Shown: piece after piece, positions 38,375 through 48,750 of the stretch
Numbering within the stretch: the first letter of the stretch is position 1
Layout of the letters: the number at the start of each line of letters is the position of its first letter
Source of the DNA: Rhodopseudomonas palustris
Lineage (GTDB): Bacteria; Pseudomonadota; Alphaproteobacteria; Rhizobiales; Xanthobacteraceae
Length of the DNA: 64,000 bases
Assembly: GCF_013415845.1 (NCBI RefSeq)
Contig: NZ_CP058907.1
Location: 2,914,001 to 2,978,000, forward strand
Direction: 5' to 3'
Program-made: the position numbers and the translations under genes
Notes under the pieces: model-generated
Told to the model about the DNA's origin: nothing
Databases searched by the model: none
The model's input: only the letters and a program-made list of their open reading frames with translations

Positions 38375-39244
38375 TCAGGCTTTCAGCGCTGCCGAGATCG
38401 TTGTTGCGATCGGCGTGGTCGGATGCCCGATCAACTGGCTCAAGGTTTGGCTGTCGTCGAACAGCGCGCCCTTGGCGGCGCCGGCGTCGGAGTCGGCCAG
38501 CAGCGCGGCGAACGGCTTGGGCAGGCCGGCGGCGACCAGGGCAGCCTCGTACTCGGCCTGCGGCAGATCGCGATACGCGACCGCTTTGCCGGACTGCTGC
38601 GACAGTTTGGCAGCGAACTCCGCAAGCGTGTAAGCGGCGTCTCCTGCGAGCTCGTAGATCCGGCCGGCCTGCGGCTGCTCGGCGGTGAGTACACGGACCG
38701 CGGCCTCGGCATAGTCAGCGCGCGCTGCGGAGGCGATCCGGCCATTGCCGGCGCTGCCGAGCAGGGCACCGTGCGCCAGTGCGGCCGGAATCGAAGTGGT
38801 GTAGTTCTCGCTGTACCAGCCGTTGCGGAGCAGGGCGTGCGGCACGCCGGACGCCTTGAGTGCGGCTTCGGTCTGGCGATGTTCTTCTGCAAGCCCGAGC
38901 GGCGAGATGTCGGCGTGCAGCAGGCTGGTGTAGGCGAGCAGCGATACCCCGGCCGCGCGCGCAGCTTCGATGGCGTTGCGGTGCTGGACGGCGCGCTGGC
39001 CGATCTCGCTGGACGAGATCAGAAGGGCACGCTCCACGCCTGCGAACGCGGGCCCGAGCGTCTCGGGATTGCTGTAGTCGCCGATATGGACGTGAAGGCC
39101 TTTGGCGGCAAACTCGGCGGCGACTTTCTCGCTGCGGACCAGCACGCCGATCTGCGCGGGCGGCAGCGACTTGAGCAAGCCGTCGACAACGAGGCGGCCG
39201 AGCTGGCCGCTGGCACCGGTGATGAGGAAACGCGAGGCGGACAT
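38375..39244 (-). CDS. qorB: NAD(P)H:quinone oxidoreductase 2-like (QorB/YtfG)
   Basis: 289 residues. NmrA-like short-chain fold: FLITGASGQLGRLVVDGLL dinucleotide motif, then VRSEKVAAEFAAKG and LLAYTSLLHADIS. No catalytic Tyr-x3-Lys is evident, as in NmrA/QorB. It is divergent from an HxlR regulator gene, the same pairing as E. coli ytfG-ytfH. Expected to reduce quinones using NAD(P)H; a regulatory, redox-sensing role is an alternative. Confidence 0.88.
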   Translation of the reverse strand: MSASRFLITGASGQLGRLVVDGLLKSLPPAQIGVLVRSEKVAAEFAAKGLHVHIGDYSNPETLGPAFAGVERALLISSSEIGQRAVQHRNAIEAARAAGVSLLAYTSLLHADISPLGLAEEHRQTEAALKASGVPHALLRNGWYSENYTTSIPAALAHGALLGSAGNGRIASAARADYAEAAVRVLTAEQPQAGRIYELAGDAAYTLAEFAAKLSQQSGKAVAYRDLPQAEYEAALVAAGLPKPFAALLADSDAGAAKGALFDDSQTLSQLIGHPTTPIATTISAALKA

Positions 39245-39277
39245 CGGAAAGCTCCTGGGTGGTCATGATTTGAGGGT

Positions 39278-39296
39278 AGGTCTATATTGGAGACCT
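39278..39296. promoter_or_regulatory. Candidate operator between qorB and HxlR gene (AGGTCT-N7-AGACCT)
   Basis: AGGTCT (39278-39283), ATATTGG, then AGACCT (39291-39296): a perfect 6-bp inverted repeat with a 7-bp spacer. It lies in the 82-bp region between divergent genes, 34 bp from the qorB start. It is a good candidate for the HxlR dimer site and for control of both genes. Confidence 0.55.
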
Positions 39297-39326
39297 TCTG
39301 TCCGGCCCGTAAGGAGGCAGTTTTCC

Positions 39327-39839
39327 GTGACAAGGTCACCTGGAGAGAACCTGTCGGTCGCGGAGCATCGCGCGACGTTGACCGACCGCTACGCCGCCTG
39401 GCGGGAGCAGGGCTTCGACGCCACCCGCTGCCCAGTACGCAACGTGCTCGACCATCTCGGCAGCAAATGGAGCACGCTGCTGTTGATCGCGTTGGCTGAA
39501 AAGCCAATGAGATTCAACGCGCTGCTGCGGGATGTTCCAGACATTTCGAAGCGGATGCTGACGCAGACGCTGCGTGACCTGGAGCGCGACGGGCTGGTCG
39601 CGCGGCAGGTGTTTCCGACCAAACCGCCCAGCGTCGAATACCGCCTGTCGGCGTCCGGCGAGTCCGTGCTCGCACCGCTGACGGCGTTGGTCGCCTGGGC
39701 CGAGCAGCACTTTCCCGAAATCGAACGCGCCCGGGCCCGGTTCGACTCGGCGGCGCGGGACGGCGAGCCCCAGGTTCCAGGCGATTCCGCAAGGCCGGAA
39801 AGCCCGCTGGCGCTTGCTCCGCTTCCGGTCAGGGGATAA
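39327..39839 (+). CDS. HxlR-family transcriptional regulator
   Basis: 170 residues from GTG 39327, with a strong AAGGAGG at 39311-39317. Winged helix-turn-helix with the HxlR hallmarks CPVRNVLDHLGSKWSTLLLIALAE (residues 32-55), PDISKRMLTQTLRDLERDGLV, and KPPSVEYRLSASG. The cysteine in the leading CPV motif can act as a redox switch in this family. Likely regulates the divergent qorB gene and itself. Confidence 0.88.
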   Translation: MTRSPGENLSVAEHRATLTDRYAAWREQGFDATRCPVRNVLDHLGSKWSTLLLIALAEKPMRFNALLRDVPDISKRMLTQTLRDLERDGLVARQVFPTKPPSVEYRLSASGESVLAPLTALVAWAEQHFPEIERARARFDSAARDGEPQVPGDSARPESPLALAPLPVRG

Positions 39840-39848
39840 CCCGACGCC

Positions 39849-42110
39849 ATGGGAAAAAGATTGATTCCGCCGGAGCCGGCCGAGATCCACGAGGTCCAGC
39901 TTCGCGAAGCGCTGGAAGAGCGCTATCTCGCTTACGCGCTGTCGACCATCATGCACCGGGCGCTGCCGGACGCGCGCGACGGCCTCAAGCCGGTGCATCG
40001 CCGCATCCTGTACGGGATGCGATTGCTGCGGCTCGACCCCGGCACGCCGTTCAAGAAGTCCGCCAAGATCGTCGGCGACGTGATGGGTTCGTTCCATCCG
40101 CACGGCGACCAGTCGATCTACGATGCGCTGGTGCGTCTGGCGCAGGACTTCTCGTCGCGCTATCCGCTGGTCGACGGCCAGGGCAATTTCGGCAACATCG
40201 ACGGCGATAACCCGGCAGCCTACCGCTACACCGAAGCGCGCATGACCGACGTCGCGCGGCTGCTGCTGGATGGCATCGACGAGGACGGCGTCGCGTTCCG
40301 CGCCAACTACGACGGTCAGTCGAAAGAGCCGGTCGTGCTGCCCGGCGGCTTTCCGAACCTGCTCGCCAACGGCGCGCAGGGCATCGCCGTCGGCATGGCC
40401 ACCGCGATCCCGCCGCACAACGCCGCCGAGCTGTGCGACGCCGCGCTGCATCTGATCGAGAAGCCCGACGCCAAGTCGAAGGCGCTGCTGCGCTTCGTCA
40501 AGGGGCCGGACTTCCCGACCGGTGGCATCATCATCGACTCCAAGGAAAGCATCGCGGAGGCCTACACCACCGGCCGCGGCGCGTTCCGCACCCGCGCCAA
40601 GTGGGAGCAGGAAGAGGGCGCGCGCGGCACCTGGACGGTGGTGGTCACGCAGATCCCGTGGCTGGTGCAGAAGTCGCGGCTGATCGAGAAGATCGCCGAG
40701 CTGCTCAACGAGAAGAAGCTGCCGCTGGTCGGCGACATCCGCGACGAATCCGCCGAGGACGTCCGCATCGTCATCGAGCCGAAGTCGCGCAGCGTCGATC
40801 CGACGTTGATGATGGAGTCACTGTTCCGGCTGACCGAGCTGGAGAGCCGGATCCCGCTCAATCTCAACGTGCTGGTGAAGGGCCGGATTCCGAAGGTGCT
40901 CGGCCTCGCCGAATGCCTGCGCGAATGGCTCGATCACCTGCGCGACGTGCTGCTGCGCCGCTCCGAATATCGCAAGGGCCAGATCGAGCATCGGCTCGAA
41001 GTGCTCGGCGGCTATCTGATCGCGTACTTGAACATCGACAAGGTGATCAAGATCATCCGCACCGAGGACGAGCCCAAGCCGGTGCTGATGAAGGCCTTCA
41101 ATCTCACCGAGATCCAGGCCGAAGCCATCCTCAACATGCGGCTGCGCTCTTTGCGCAAGCTCGAGGAATTCGAGATCCGCACCGAGGACAAGAACCTCCG
41201 CGCCGAGCTGAAGGGCATCAACGCGGTCCTGAAATCCGAGACCGAGCAGTGGGCCAAGGTCGGCGAACAGGTCCGCAAGGTCCGCGAGATGTTCGGGCCG
41301 AAGACGCCGCTCGGCAAGCGCCGCACCCAGTTCGCCGACGCGCCGGAGCACGATCTCGCCGCGATCGAAGAAGCCTTCGTCGAGCGCGAGCCCGTCACTG
41401 TGGTGATCTCCGACAAGGGCTGGGTGCGCACGCTGAAGGGCCATGTCGAGGATCTGTCGGGGCTCAACTTCAAGCAGGACGACAAGCTCGGCCAGTCGTT
41501 CTTCGCCGAGACGACGTCGAAGCTGCTGCTGCTCGCCACCAACGGCCGGTTCTACGCGCTGGATGTCGCCAAGCTGCCCGGCGGCCGCGGCCATGGCGAG
41601 CCGATCCGCATGTTCATCGACATGGAGCAGGACGCCGCGATCGTCACCGTGTTCGTCCACACCGGCGGCCGCAAATTCCTGATCGCCAGCCATGACGGGC
41701 AGGGCTTCGTGGTCAACGAGGACGAGTGCGTCGGCTCGACCCGCAAGGGCAAGCAGATCCTCAACGTCGACGTCCCCAACGAGGCGCGCGCGCTCACGGT
41801 TGTCAGCGAGGGCGACGACAGCGTCGCCGTGATCGGCGACAACCGCAAGATGGTGATCTTCCCGCTCGATCAGGTCCCGGAGATGACCCGCGGCCGCGGC
41901 GTGCGGCTGCAGAAGTACAAGGATGGCGGCCTGTCCGATATCGCCACCTTCTCGTCGAAGCAGGGCCTCGGCTGGCGCGACTCTGCCGGCCGCGAGTTCA
42001 GCGCGACCATGAAGGAACTCGCCGAATGGCGCGGCAATCGCGCCGACGCCGGCCGGCTGCCGCCGAAGGGCTTCCCGAAGTCGAACAAGTTCGGACGTAG
42101 CATCGCATGA
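39849..42110 (+). CDS. parC: DNA topoisomerase IV subunit A
   Basis: 753 residues. [12 protein letters not shown], the quinolone-determining region with [19 protein letters not shown], and catalytic Tyr127 in YRYTEARM are all intact. The C-terminal half contains GyrA-box-poor beta-pinwheel repeats ([29 protein letters not shown]), which favours ParC over GyrA. It decatenates daughter chromosomes with ParE. ATG 39849, 9 bp after the HxlR stop. parE was not seen in the window. Confidence 0.95.
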   Translation: MGKRLIPPEPAEIHEVQLREALEERYLAYALSTIMHRALPDARDGLKPVHRRILYGMRLLRLDPGTPFKKSAKIVGDVMGSFHPHGDQSIYDALVRLAQDFSSRYPLVDGQGNFGNIDGDNPAAYRYTEARMTDVARLLLDGIDEDGVAFRANYDGQSKEPVVLPGGFPNLLANGAQGIAVGMATAIPPHNAAELCDAALHLIEKPDAKSKALLRFVKGPDFPTGGIIIDSKESIAEAYTTGRGAFRTRAKWEQEEGARGTWTVVVTQIPWLVQKSRLIEKIAELLNEKKLPLVGDIRDESAEDVRIVIEPKSRSVDPTLMMESLFRLTELESRIPLNLNVLVKGRIPKVLGLAECLREWLDHLRDVLLRRSEYRKGQIEHRLEVLGGYLIAYLNIDKVIKIIRTEDEPKPVLMKAFNLTEIQAEAILNMRLRSLRKLEEFEIRTEDKNLRAELKGINAVLKSETEQWAKVGEQVRKVREMFGPKTPLGKRRTQFADAPEHDLAAIEEAFVEREPVTVVISDKGWVRTLKGHVEDLSGLNFKQDDKLGQSFFAETTSKLLLLATNGRFYALDVAKLPGGRGHGEPIRMFIDMEQDAAIVTVFVHTGGRKFLIASHDGQGFVVNEDECVGSTRKGKQILNVDVPNEARALTVVSEGDDSVAVIGDNRKMVIFPLDQVPEMTRGRGVRLQKYKDGGLSDIATFSSKQGLGWRDSAGREFSATMKELAEWRGNRADAGRLPPKGFPKSNKFGRSIA

Positions 42111-42195
42111 TGCTCGCCCGCCTGCGCGCTATGTCGCAGGCGGGCCGTTCGTTTGGCTTTGCGTCTCGCTCCCGAATTGCCTTGAAGTGGATGCG

Positions 42196-43626
42196 ATGAT
42201 CGAACGCTATTCCCGCCGATTTCGCCTGCTAATTCCGCTGCTCGTCTTCGCTGCGCTTCCGGGGCCGGCGCAGGCGGCCGACCTCGATGGCGCGGCGCTC
42301 GGCTGGGCGTGGGGCGTGCCGTTCGCCGGCATCCTCCTGTCGATCGCGCTCGGACCGCTGCTGGCGCCGAAAATCTGGCACGCGCATTACGGCAAGATCG
42401 CCGCCGGCTGGGGCGTGCTGGCGCTGGCGCCGATTGCGATCGTGTACGGCTGGGACACCGCGCTGGCGTCGCTGATCCATGCGCTGCTCGCCGAATATCT
42501 CAGCTTCATCGTGTTGCTGTTCGCACTGTTCACGGTCTCAGGCGGCATTCTGGTCACCGGTACGATCCGAGCTACGCCATTGATCAACACCGGCATGCTC
42601 GCGGTCGGCACCGCCTGCGCCAGCCTGATCGGCACCACCGGCGCCGCGATGGTGCTGATCCGGCCGCTGATCCGCGCCAATGCCGGGCGGCAGCACAACG
42701 TCCATGTCGTGGTGTTCTTCATCATCCTGGTCGCCAACATCGGCGGCGCACTGTCGCCGCTTGGCGATCCGCCGCTGTTCGTCGGCTTCCTGCGCGGCGT
42801 CGATTTCTTCTGGCCGGTGCAGCACCTGTGGCAGCAGACGCTGATCGTGGCCGGCGTGCTGCTCGTGGTGTTCTATCTGCTCGACCGCTGGTACGCGCGG
42901 CATGATGCGCCGGCCAAGACGTCAGAAGCACCGATCGGATTTCGCGGCGGCATCAATTTCCTGCTGATCGCCGGAATCATCGCGACCATTCTGGCCTGCG
43001 CGCAATGGCGCCCCGGCATCGAGTTCGACGTTTACGGCACCAAGGTCGCGCTGCAGAATCTGGTGCGCGACGCGATGCTGGTGGTGCTGGCGCTGCTGTC
43101 GCTGTGGTGGACCGCCGACGAGCACCGCGCCGCCAACGGCTTCACCTGGGAGCCGATCCGCGAAGTCGCCAAACTGTTCGCCGGGATCTTCGTCGCCATC
43201 ATTCCGGTGCTAGCGATGCTGCACGCCGGGAAGAGCGGGCTGTTTGCGCCGCTGCTGGAGGCGGTGACCGCGAGCGACGGCACGCCGCGCGAAGTGCCGT
43301 ACTTCTGGTTCACCGGGCTGTTGTCGGCGGTGCTCGACAACGCGCCGACCTATCTGGTGTTCTTCGAACTGGCAGGCGGCCGGCCCGCCGAGCTGATGGG
43401 GCCGCTCGCCGGCACGCTCGCGGCGATCTCGATGGGATCGGTCTACATGGGCGCGCTGACCTATGTCGGTAACGCGCCGAACTTCATGGTGTACGCCATC
43501 GCCACCGAGCGCGGGATCAAGATGCCGGGCTTCTTCGGCTACGCGCTGCGGGCGGGCCTCGTGCTGATCCCGCTGTTCCTGCTGCTGACGTTCCTGCCGA
43601 TCGTCCCGAACCTGCGGCTGCACTGA
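42196..43626 (+). CDS. NhaD-like sodium:proton antiporter (IT superfamily)
   Basis: 476 residues from ATG 42196 (ATG 42187 is also possible). A signal-like first segment ends AQAAD; ten or more membrane helices follow. Family landmarks: GTTGAAMVLIRPLIRAN, VVFFIILVANIGGALSPLGDPPLFVGFLRGV (about residues 175-205), and SAVLDNAPTYLVFFELAGG. The acidic residues inside these helices are typical of the ion-coupled ArsB/NhaD group. Sodium/proton exchange is the likely job; citrate or arsenite transport cannot be excluded. Confidence 0.8.
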   Translation: MIERYSRRFRLLIPLLVFAALPGPAQAADLDGAALGWAWGVPFAGILLSIALGPLLAPKIWHAHYGKIAAGWGVLALAPIAIVYGWDTALASLIHALLAEYLSFIVLLFALFTVSGGILVTGTIRATPLINTGMLAVGTACASLIGTTGAAMVLIRPLIRANAGRQHNVHVVVFFIILVANIGGALSPLGDPPLFVGFLRGVDFFWPVQHLWQQTLIVAGVLLVVFYLLDRWYARHDAPAKTSEAPIGFRGGINFLLIAGIIATILACAQWRPGIEFDVYGTKVALQNLVRDAMLVVLALLSLWWTADEHRAANGFTWEPIREVAKLFAGIFVAIIPVLAMLHAGKSGLFAPLLEAVTASDGTPREVPYFWFTGLLSAVLDNAPTYLVFFELAGGRPAELMGPLAGTLAAISMGSVYMGALTYVGNAPNFMVYAIATERGIKMPGFFGYALRAGLVLIPLFLLLTFLPIVPNLRLH

Positions 43627-43640
43627 GCCCGCGAGGGGCG

Positions 43641-43838
43641 TTACTTGCTCTGCGGCGCCGTTGCGGCCGGGGCAGGGGGCAGGCCGGGCGTGTGCTTCGG
43701 CTTCAGCGTGCCCACGTAGAACGACACGCCGCCGACCATCACGACGCAGATCGCGTACACAAGGTAGGCTTGCGGAGGCTTGGTGGCCCAACCCAGCAAG
43801 CCGCTGAAAGACATCCGCTCTGGCGCTTGATTTGACAT
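43641..43838 (-). CDS. Small single-span membrane protein of unknown function
   Basis: 65 residues from ATG 43838. MSNQAPERMSFSGLLGWATK, then one hydrophobic helix AYLVYAICVVMVGGVSFYVG, then a Lys/Pro/Ala-rich tail ending TAPQSK. No known family is recognised. The upstream region is shared with divergent mntH, so a regulated pairing is possible. Longer in-frame starts give Arg-rich leaders and are rejected. Confidence 0.6.
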   Translation of the reverse strand: MSNQAPERMSFSGLLGWATKPPQAYLVYAICVVMVGGVSFYVGTLKPKHTPGLPPAPAATAPQSK

Positions 43839-44044
43839 GGCGGCGTTGTGCGCGATTTGCGGGCGAACGCAAGCCGGAAAATCGCGGCAGGACCGATCCT
43901 GCACGAGAAACCGTACGGTCGAAGCCTGATCAATGACCACTGGCGTCTTTTGTGGCAGGCTATTCCAAGGCCCGCGACTCGGCCGCCGGAGGCTCCTTGA
44001 CCGCAAAAATCGTCATCAACCAGTGCTTGGCTACCTTCTTGCTA

Positions 44045-44061
44045 TTGCAAATGACTTGCAA
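44045..44061. promoter_or_regulatory. Candidate Mur/Fur-type operator upstream of mntH
   Basis: TTGCAA-ATGAC-TTGCAA, a 17-bp symmetrical site 30 bp before ATG 44091 of mntH. It resembles manganese-responsive Mur/Fur boxes known before mntH in related alphaproteobacteria. Assignment is by resemblance only. Confidence 0.5.
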
Positions 44062-44090
44062 GAAGCGTTGTGAGCCTGCATTGTGATGCG

Positions 44091-45464
44091 ATGGATGCAA
44101 GATCGCCGCAGATGACCGCCGATCCCTCGCCGGCACCGGAGCAGACCACGGGGTGGCGTTTAGCGCGCGGCGAGCCGTCGCTCGCCGGGATGTTCGGCTC
44201 GGTCCCGACCCGGGCCAAGGGGCCGTTCTGGCGCAAGCTGATCGCATTCCTCGGCCCTGGCTATCTGGTCGCTGTCGGCTACATGGACCCCGGCAACTGG
44301 GCAACCTCGCTGGCCGGCGGCTCGAAATACGGCTACGCGCTGCTGACGGTCGCGCTGGTCTCCAACATCATGGCCGTGGTGCTGCAGTCGCTGTGCACGC
44401 GGCTCGGCGTCGGTGCGGGCAGGGACCTCGCCCAAGCCTGCCGCGACGCCTATCCCAAATGGGTGTCGTGGCCGCTATGGCTGTCGGCAGAGATCGCGAT
44501 CACTGCCACCGATCTTGCCGAAGTGATCGGCACCGCGATCGGGCTCAATCTGTTGTTCGGGATTCCGCTCGAGATCGGCGTGTTGATCACCGCGGCCGAC
44601 GTGTTCCTGGTGCTGGCGCTGCAGGCGTTCGGCTTCCGCTGGATCGAGGCGTTCGTGGTCGCGCTGCTCGGCGTGATCGCGGCGTGCTTTGCGATTCAGA
44701 TCGCGATGGCGGATCCGGATTGGGGCGCCGTGATCCGCGGCTTTGCGCCGACCACGCGGGTGCTGACCGAACCCGGCATGTTGTATCTGGCGCTCGGTAT
44801 CCTCGGCGCCACGGTGATGCCGCACAATCTCTACCTGCATTCCGGCCTGGTGCAGACGCGTGGCTTCGGCCACAGCCCAGCCGAGAAGCACGAAGCGATC
44901 AAACTGGCGACCTTCGACTCGACGATCGCACTCACCTTCGCGCTGACCATCAACGCGTCGATCCTGATCCTCGCCGCGGCGACCTTCCACCATGCCGGCA
45001 AGACCGATATTGCCGAACTCGACCAGGCGCATGCCTTCCTGGCGCCGCTGCTCGGCTCGACGCTGGCGCCGACGCTGTTCGGCATCGCTCTGCTGGCCTG
45101 CGGCCTGAACTCGACCATCACCGCCACGCTCGCCGGCCAGATCGTGATGGAAGGCTTCATCCAGATCAGGATCAAACCGTGGCTGCGGCGGATGGTGACG
45201 CGGCTGATCGCGATCGTCCCGGCGGTCGCAGTCACGATCATCGCCGGCGAAAAGGGCACCGGGCAGCTCCTGATCCTCAGTCAGGTGGTGCTCAGCCTGC
45301 AGCTACCGTTCGCCGTGGTGCCTCTGGTGGTGTTCACCGCCAGCCGCGCGAAGATGGGCGAGTTCGTTGCGCCGCGCTGGCTCACCGCCATCGCATCGCT
45401 GATCGCTGCGATCATCGTCGCGCTGAATATCAAACTGGTGTTCGACTACGCGACCGGCGGGTAG
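44091..45464 (+). CDS. mntH: NRAMP manganese/iron transporter MntH
   Basis: 457 residues from ATG 44091 (GTG 44070 and ATG 44112 are alternatives). Eleven or so membrane helices. The metal-binding DPGN is in [19 protein letters not shown], and the second motif in [14 protein letters not shown]; both lie in unwound helices that bind Mn2+ in the family. It imports Mn2+ (and possibly Fe2+) using the proton gradient. A palindrome upstream suggests repression by a metal-sensing Fur-family protein. Confidence 0.93.
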   Translation: MDARSPQMTADPSPAPEQTTGWRLARGEPSLAGMFGSVPTRAKGPFWRKLIAFLGPGYLVAVGYMDPGNWATSLAGGSKYGYALLTVALVSNIMAVVLQSLCTRLGVGAGRDLAQACRDAYPKWVSWPLWLSAEIAITATDLAEVIGTAIGLNLLFGIPLEIGVLITAADVFLVLALQAFGFRWIEAFVVALLGVIAACFAIQIAMADPDWGAVIRGFAPTTRVLTEPGMLYLALGILGATVMPHNLYLHSGLVQTRGFGHSPAEKHEAIKLATFDSTIALTFALTINASILILAAATFHHAGKTDIAELDQAHAFLAPLLGSTLAPTLFGIALLACGLNSTITATLAGQIVMEGFIQIRIKPWLRRMVTRLIAIVPAVAVTIIAGEKGTGQLLILSQVVLSLQLPFAVVPLVVFTASRAKMGEFVAPRWLTAIASLIAAIIVALNIKLVFDYATGG

Positions 45465-45523
45465 TGCACAGACGCGGAAAACCCGAGCGCCGGGTCTGCC
45501 TGTCGAACAAAACCAACGCCTGC

Positions 45524-46345
45524 TCAAACACGCTTCTGCTCATCCGATCCCGCTTTCGTGGGGGCGTGACGCTGCGCGAAGTACTGAGCGGGAGTGCTTC
45601 CAAGCGCCTTCTTGAACATGGTGATGAAGGCGTTGACCGACTCGTAGCCAAGTCCGGCCGCAACATTCTGCACCGCTTCGCCGCTGGCGAGTTCCCGGAG
45701 GGCAACCACGAGGTGGAGTTGCTGTCGCCAGCGTCCGAACGTCAGACCCGTCTCGCGGATCAGCAGCCGCGCCAATGATCTTTCACTCATCGCGACTTGC
45801 TTTGCCCAATCGCTCAAGGTCCTGCGGTCGGATGGCTCGGCTGTCAGGGCGTCGGCGATCGCCCGGATCTTGGGATGGCTGGAAATTGGCAGGTTGAACC
45901 GCTCTCGCGGCATGTCAGCGAGTTCGTCCAGCAGCACCCGCGCAATTCGGGCCGCATGGCTGTCTGCGAGATAATCCGCACGCTCCTCTGCTAGACGCTC
46001 GACCATTTCTCGTATCAGCGGAGAAATCGCCAGCGTGCAACTGGAGCCGGGCAGGTTCGCCGCCTCCGGCTCGACGAACAGGTAGTTGAGCTGGGCATTG
46101 GCAGTGGCACGCGCGCTGTGAGGCACGCCGCCAGGAATCCATACCCCGCAGTTGGGCGGCACAATCCAGATCTCATTGCCGGCCGTGCAGGTGACGGCTC
46201 CGTGCAGGGCGAGGATCAGCTGCCCCTTCCGATGCACGTGCAACGGCACCTCAGACTCATGGTCCGAGAAATGCAGCCTGTGGGCGACGGCCGGCAGATG
46301 CGTCAGGTCGGGGTCAAAAACGGAAACGACAGATTGCACGGGCAT
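45524..46345 (-). CDS. AraC-family transcriptional regulator
   Basis: 273 residues. An N-terminal cupin ligand-binding domain is present (VPLHVHRKGQLILALHGAV, IPGGVPHSARA). The C-terminal tandem helix-turn-helix is TLSDWAKQVAMSERSLARLL and VQNVAAGLGYESVNAFITMF. Divergent from the FUSC-DUF1656-HlyD efflux operon with 106 bp between starts, so it is the probable local regulator; the effector may be an aromatic acid, by analogy with AaeR-controlled pumps in enterobacteria (which use a LysR protein). Confidence 0.88.
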   Translation of the reverse strand: MPVQSVVSVFDPDLTHLPAVAHRLHFSDHESEVPLHVHRKGQLILALHGAVTCTAGNEIWIVPPNCGVWIPGGVPHSARATANAQLNYLFVEPEAANLPGSSCTLAISPLIREMVERLAEERADYLADSHAARIARVLLDELADMPRERFNLPISSHPKIRAIADALTAEPSDRRTLSDWAKQVAMSERSLARLLIRETGLTFGRWRQQLHLVVALRELASGEAVQNVAAGLGYESVNAFITMFKKALGSTPAQYFAQRHAPTKAGSDEQKRV

Positions 46346-46451
46346 GCGAATGGCCGTTTTCAGGGATTTCTTGTCGTAATACCGAATTTATTCGCTTCTG
46401 CAAATTGGTCACAACTGGCGTCATGAACAACATGCCGTCTGGACGCCCCCT

Positions 46452-48545
46452 GTGACTCGGACCTGCCCAGCAGCGCGCCAGGCGCTGACGAACTTCCTCC
46501 GTTACCCCGCCAGGAAGGAAGATGCCGATGCGATCCTGTTTTCGGCAAAGAGTTTCGCCGCGGCGATGCTCGCCTATTACGTTTCACTGCGGATCGGATT
46601 GCCCAAGCCGTTTTGGGCCATCGTGACGGTCTATATCGTCTCCCAGCCATCGGCGGGAGCCTCACTCAGTCGCGGCGTGTATCGCTTCGCCGGGACGTTC
46701 GTGGGCGCAATAGCGACCGTCGCGATCGTTCCGAATTTCGTCAACGATCCGATCGTGTGCTGCATGATCCTCGCCGGCTGGATCGGCCGTTGCCTGTTTC
46801 TATCGCTGCTTGATCGCACGCCGCGAGCTTATGCGTTTGTACTTGCAGGCTACACGACGAGCCTGATCGGCTTTCCGAGCGTGCTTGAACCCGGCGCGGT
46901 CTTCGACACCGCATCCTTGCGCGTCCAGGAGATCTGCATCGGCATTCTCTGTGCAGTTCTGATCCATCGATATGTTTGGCCGAAGCCGATGACGGGCCTG
47001 TTCAACGGCAAGCTATCGGCGATGCTGCAGGACGCTCGCCGGCTTGCGAGTGTCGCGCTGACAGGATCGTCAAAAGAGAACTGCCAACGGCGCGAACAGC
47101 TTGCCGTCGACCTTCTCATGCTGAAGGGGCTGGCGACACATCTTCCATACGATTCCGCATCTGCAAGGCCCCGCCGCGAGACACTGCAGCTCATCCATGA
47201 CCGGCTCGCTCGGCTTCTTCCACTCACGGCCGAAATCGAGGAGCGAGTACGTTCTCTCAACATCGAGCGCGTCGCTACGGTCGACGAACTGACCGCATTG
47301 ATCGCTGATGTGGGAAGCTGGATCGCAGTCGATCAGCCGGATGATCAGCATGCGGAAGCTGGTCGGCTGATCGGGCGTGCCCGATCGATTCAGAAACGTT
47401 TGGGCCCGAATGCAACGATGGTTGCCGACAGGGTAGGTGCCAACCTGGCCGGCCATCTGGCGGAAATGATTGGCCTGCTGAACGACTGCGACAAACTCGG
47501 CCAGAGCATGACCGCCAGCGGGCGCGTACGAAAAGCAGCGGCGCTTCACGGACCCGAGCTTGCAAAGGGGTACGTCTATCACCGTGATCCATGGATGGCG
47601 GCGCGCGCAGCGCTCGGTGCGATGGTCAGCATCCTCGGCGGCTGCGCCTTCTGGATATGGTCGGCGTGGCCCGACGGCGGAACGGCGGTCTCCATTCTCG
47701 GCGTCTGCTGCACCTTGTTCGGAAACGTCGACACACCTGTGCCGTTTGTCGTGAAATATATCGTCGGCTCGATCTTCGGCGTGCTGATCAGCCTCGTCTA
47801 CAGCTTCGTCATCCTTCCCCATGTGACGAACTTCGCGGTGCTCGTTGCGGTCCTTGCACCGGCATTCCTATTTGCCGGTTCTCTCCAAGCGCGAGCGCCG
47901 ACGGCCTTCATGGCGATGGGCATCACTCTGACAATTCCAATCCTTTCGGGGCTGGGCACCAGCTACACTGGCGATTTCGCGGCCTCCCTTAATATGGCGA
48001 TCGCACTCTTTGTGGCCGTTGGGTTCGCCGCGGTCAGCATGTCGATATTCCAGACCGTACCGGTCGACGTTTCGATCAATCGGCTGCTTCACCTCAGTCG
48101 GCGTGACGTCGGCCGCCGTGCTCTGGGCGGCGCTCCGAACGAGGCACGTTGGACAAGTCTGATGATTGACCGAACGGCGCTGCTGCTGCCGAGGCTGAGA
48201 GCGGCAAGGAAGGCTTATGCAGACGTGGTCGACGATACGCTCCGCCTTCTTCGTATCGGCCACGTCGCGGGTCAGCTTCGCAAGATGGTCCCGCAGGTCA
48301 AGGGCGAGGCCCGCGCTGCAATAGAAGGTCTTCTTACCGAGATTGGCGCGCACTTCCGTGGCAGGAGACCTACAACGCCAGCCGTCCTCATCGATTTCGA
48401 TCAGCGCATTGAGCGGCTGACGGCGATGATGGAGTACTACTCACCGAAAAGCCGGTTGCGGATATTCGATCTGCTGATCGACCTGCGCTTCGCCCTCGGC
48501 GCGAGTGGAGCAGCAGAGAAGGGAGCTCTACCTCATGATCGCTGA
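46452..48545 (+). CDS. FUSC-family inner-membrane efflux protein (AaeB-like)
   Basis: 697 residues. Two blocks of membrane helices (about residues 30-160 and 380-530) separated by cytoplasmic helices, as in AaeB/FUSC proteins. GLPKPFWAIVTVYIVSQPSAGASLSRGVYRFAGTFVGA (about residues 49-86) is characteristic. It is the inner-membrane component of a tripartite pump for aromatic or other weak acids. GTG 46452 is chosen, but the ribosome binding site is weak; the ATG at 46566 would cut into the first helix. Its end overlaps the DUF1656 gene. Confidence 0.85.
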   Translation: MTRTCPAARQALTNFLRYPARKEDADAILFSAKSFAAAMLAYYVSLRIGLPKPFWAIVTVYIVSQPSAGASLSRGVYRFAGTFVGAIATVAIVPNFVNDPIVCCMILAGWIGRCLFLSLLDRTPRAYAFVLAGYTTSLIGFPSVLEPGAVFDTASLRVQEICIGILCAVLIHRYVWPKPMTGLFNGKLSAMLQDARRLASVALTGSSKENCQRREQLAVDLLMLKGLATHLPYDSASARPRRETLQLIHDRLARLLPLTAEIEERVRSLNIERVATVDELTALIADVGSWIAVDQPDDQHAEAGRLIGRARSIQKRLGPNATMVADRVGANLAGHLAEMIGLLNDCDKLGQSMTASGRVRKAAALHGPELAKGYVYHRDPWMAARAALGAMVSILGGCAFWIWSAWPDGGTAVSILGVCCTLFGNVDTPVPFVVKYIVGSIFGVLISLVYSFVILPHVTNFAVLVAVLAPAFLFAGSLQARAPTAFMAMGITLTIPILSGLGTSYTGDFAASLNMAIALFVAVGFAAVSMSIFQTVPVDVSINRLLHLSRRDVGRRALGGAPNEARWTSLMIDRTALLLPRLRAARKAYADVVDDTLRLLRIGHVAGQLRKMVPQVKGEARAAIEGLLTEIGAHFRGRRPTTPAVLIDFDQRIERLTAMMEYYSPKSRLRIFDLLIDLRFALGASGAAEKGALPHDR

Positions 48546-48750
48546 TCTGAATATCGGAGGCGTCTTAATCCCCGGCCTCGTCGTGGTTGCGTTCATCGGG
48601 TTGATCATCACGATCGCGACGATGCGCGTCTGCACCGAGATCGGCGTCTCCCGCCTGTTCGCCTATCGGCCGCTCGCCGAAATCGCCATTTTTGTCATCG
48701 TTTGCGGACTGCTCATGCAGTACCTGCCTGTGATCGGACTGTCATTGTGA
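48535..48750 (+). CDS. DUF1656 small membrane protein (AaeX-like)
   Basis: 71 residues and two membrane helices (GVLIPGLVVVAFIGLIITI and LAEIAIFVIVCGLLMQYLPVIGL). ATG 48535 follows GGGAG and overlaps the FUSC stop. DUF1656 proteins are regular small partners of FUSC pumps (AaeX in E. coli). The stop overlaps the next gene as GTGA, so all three are probably translated together. Confidence 0.88.
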   Translation: MIADLNIGGVLIPGLVVVAFIGLIITIATMRVCTEIGVSRLFAYRPLAEIAIFVIVCGLLMQYLPVIGLSL

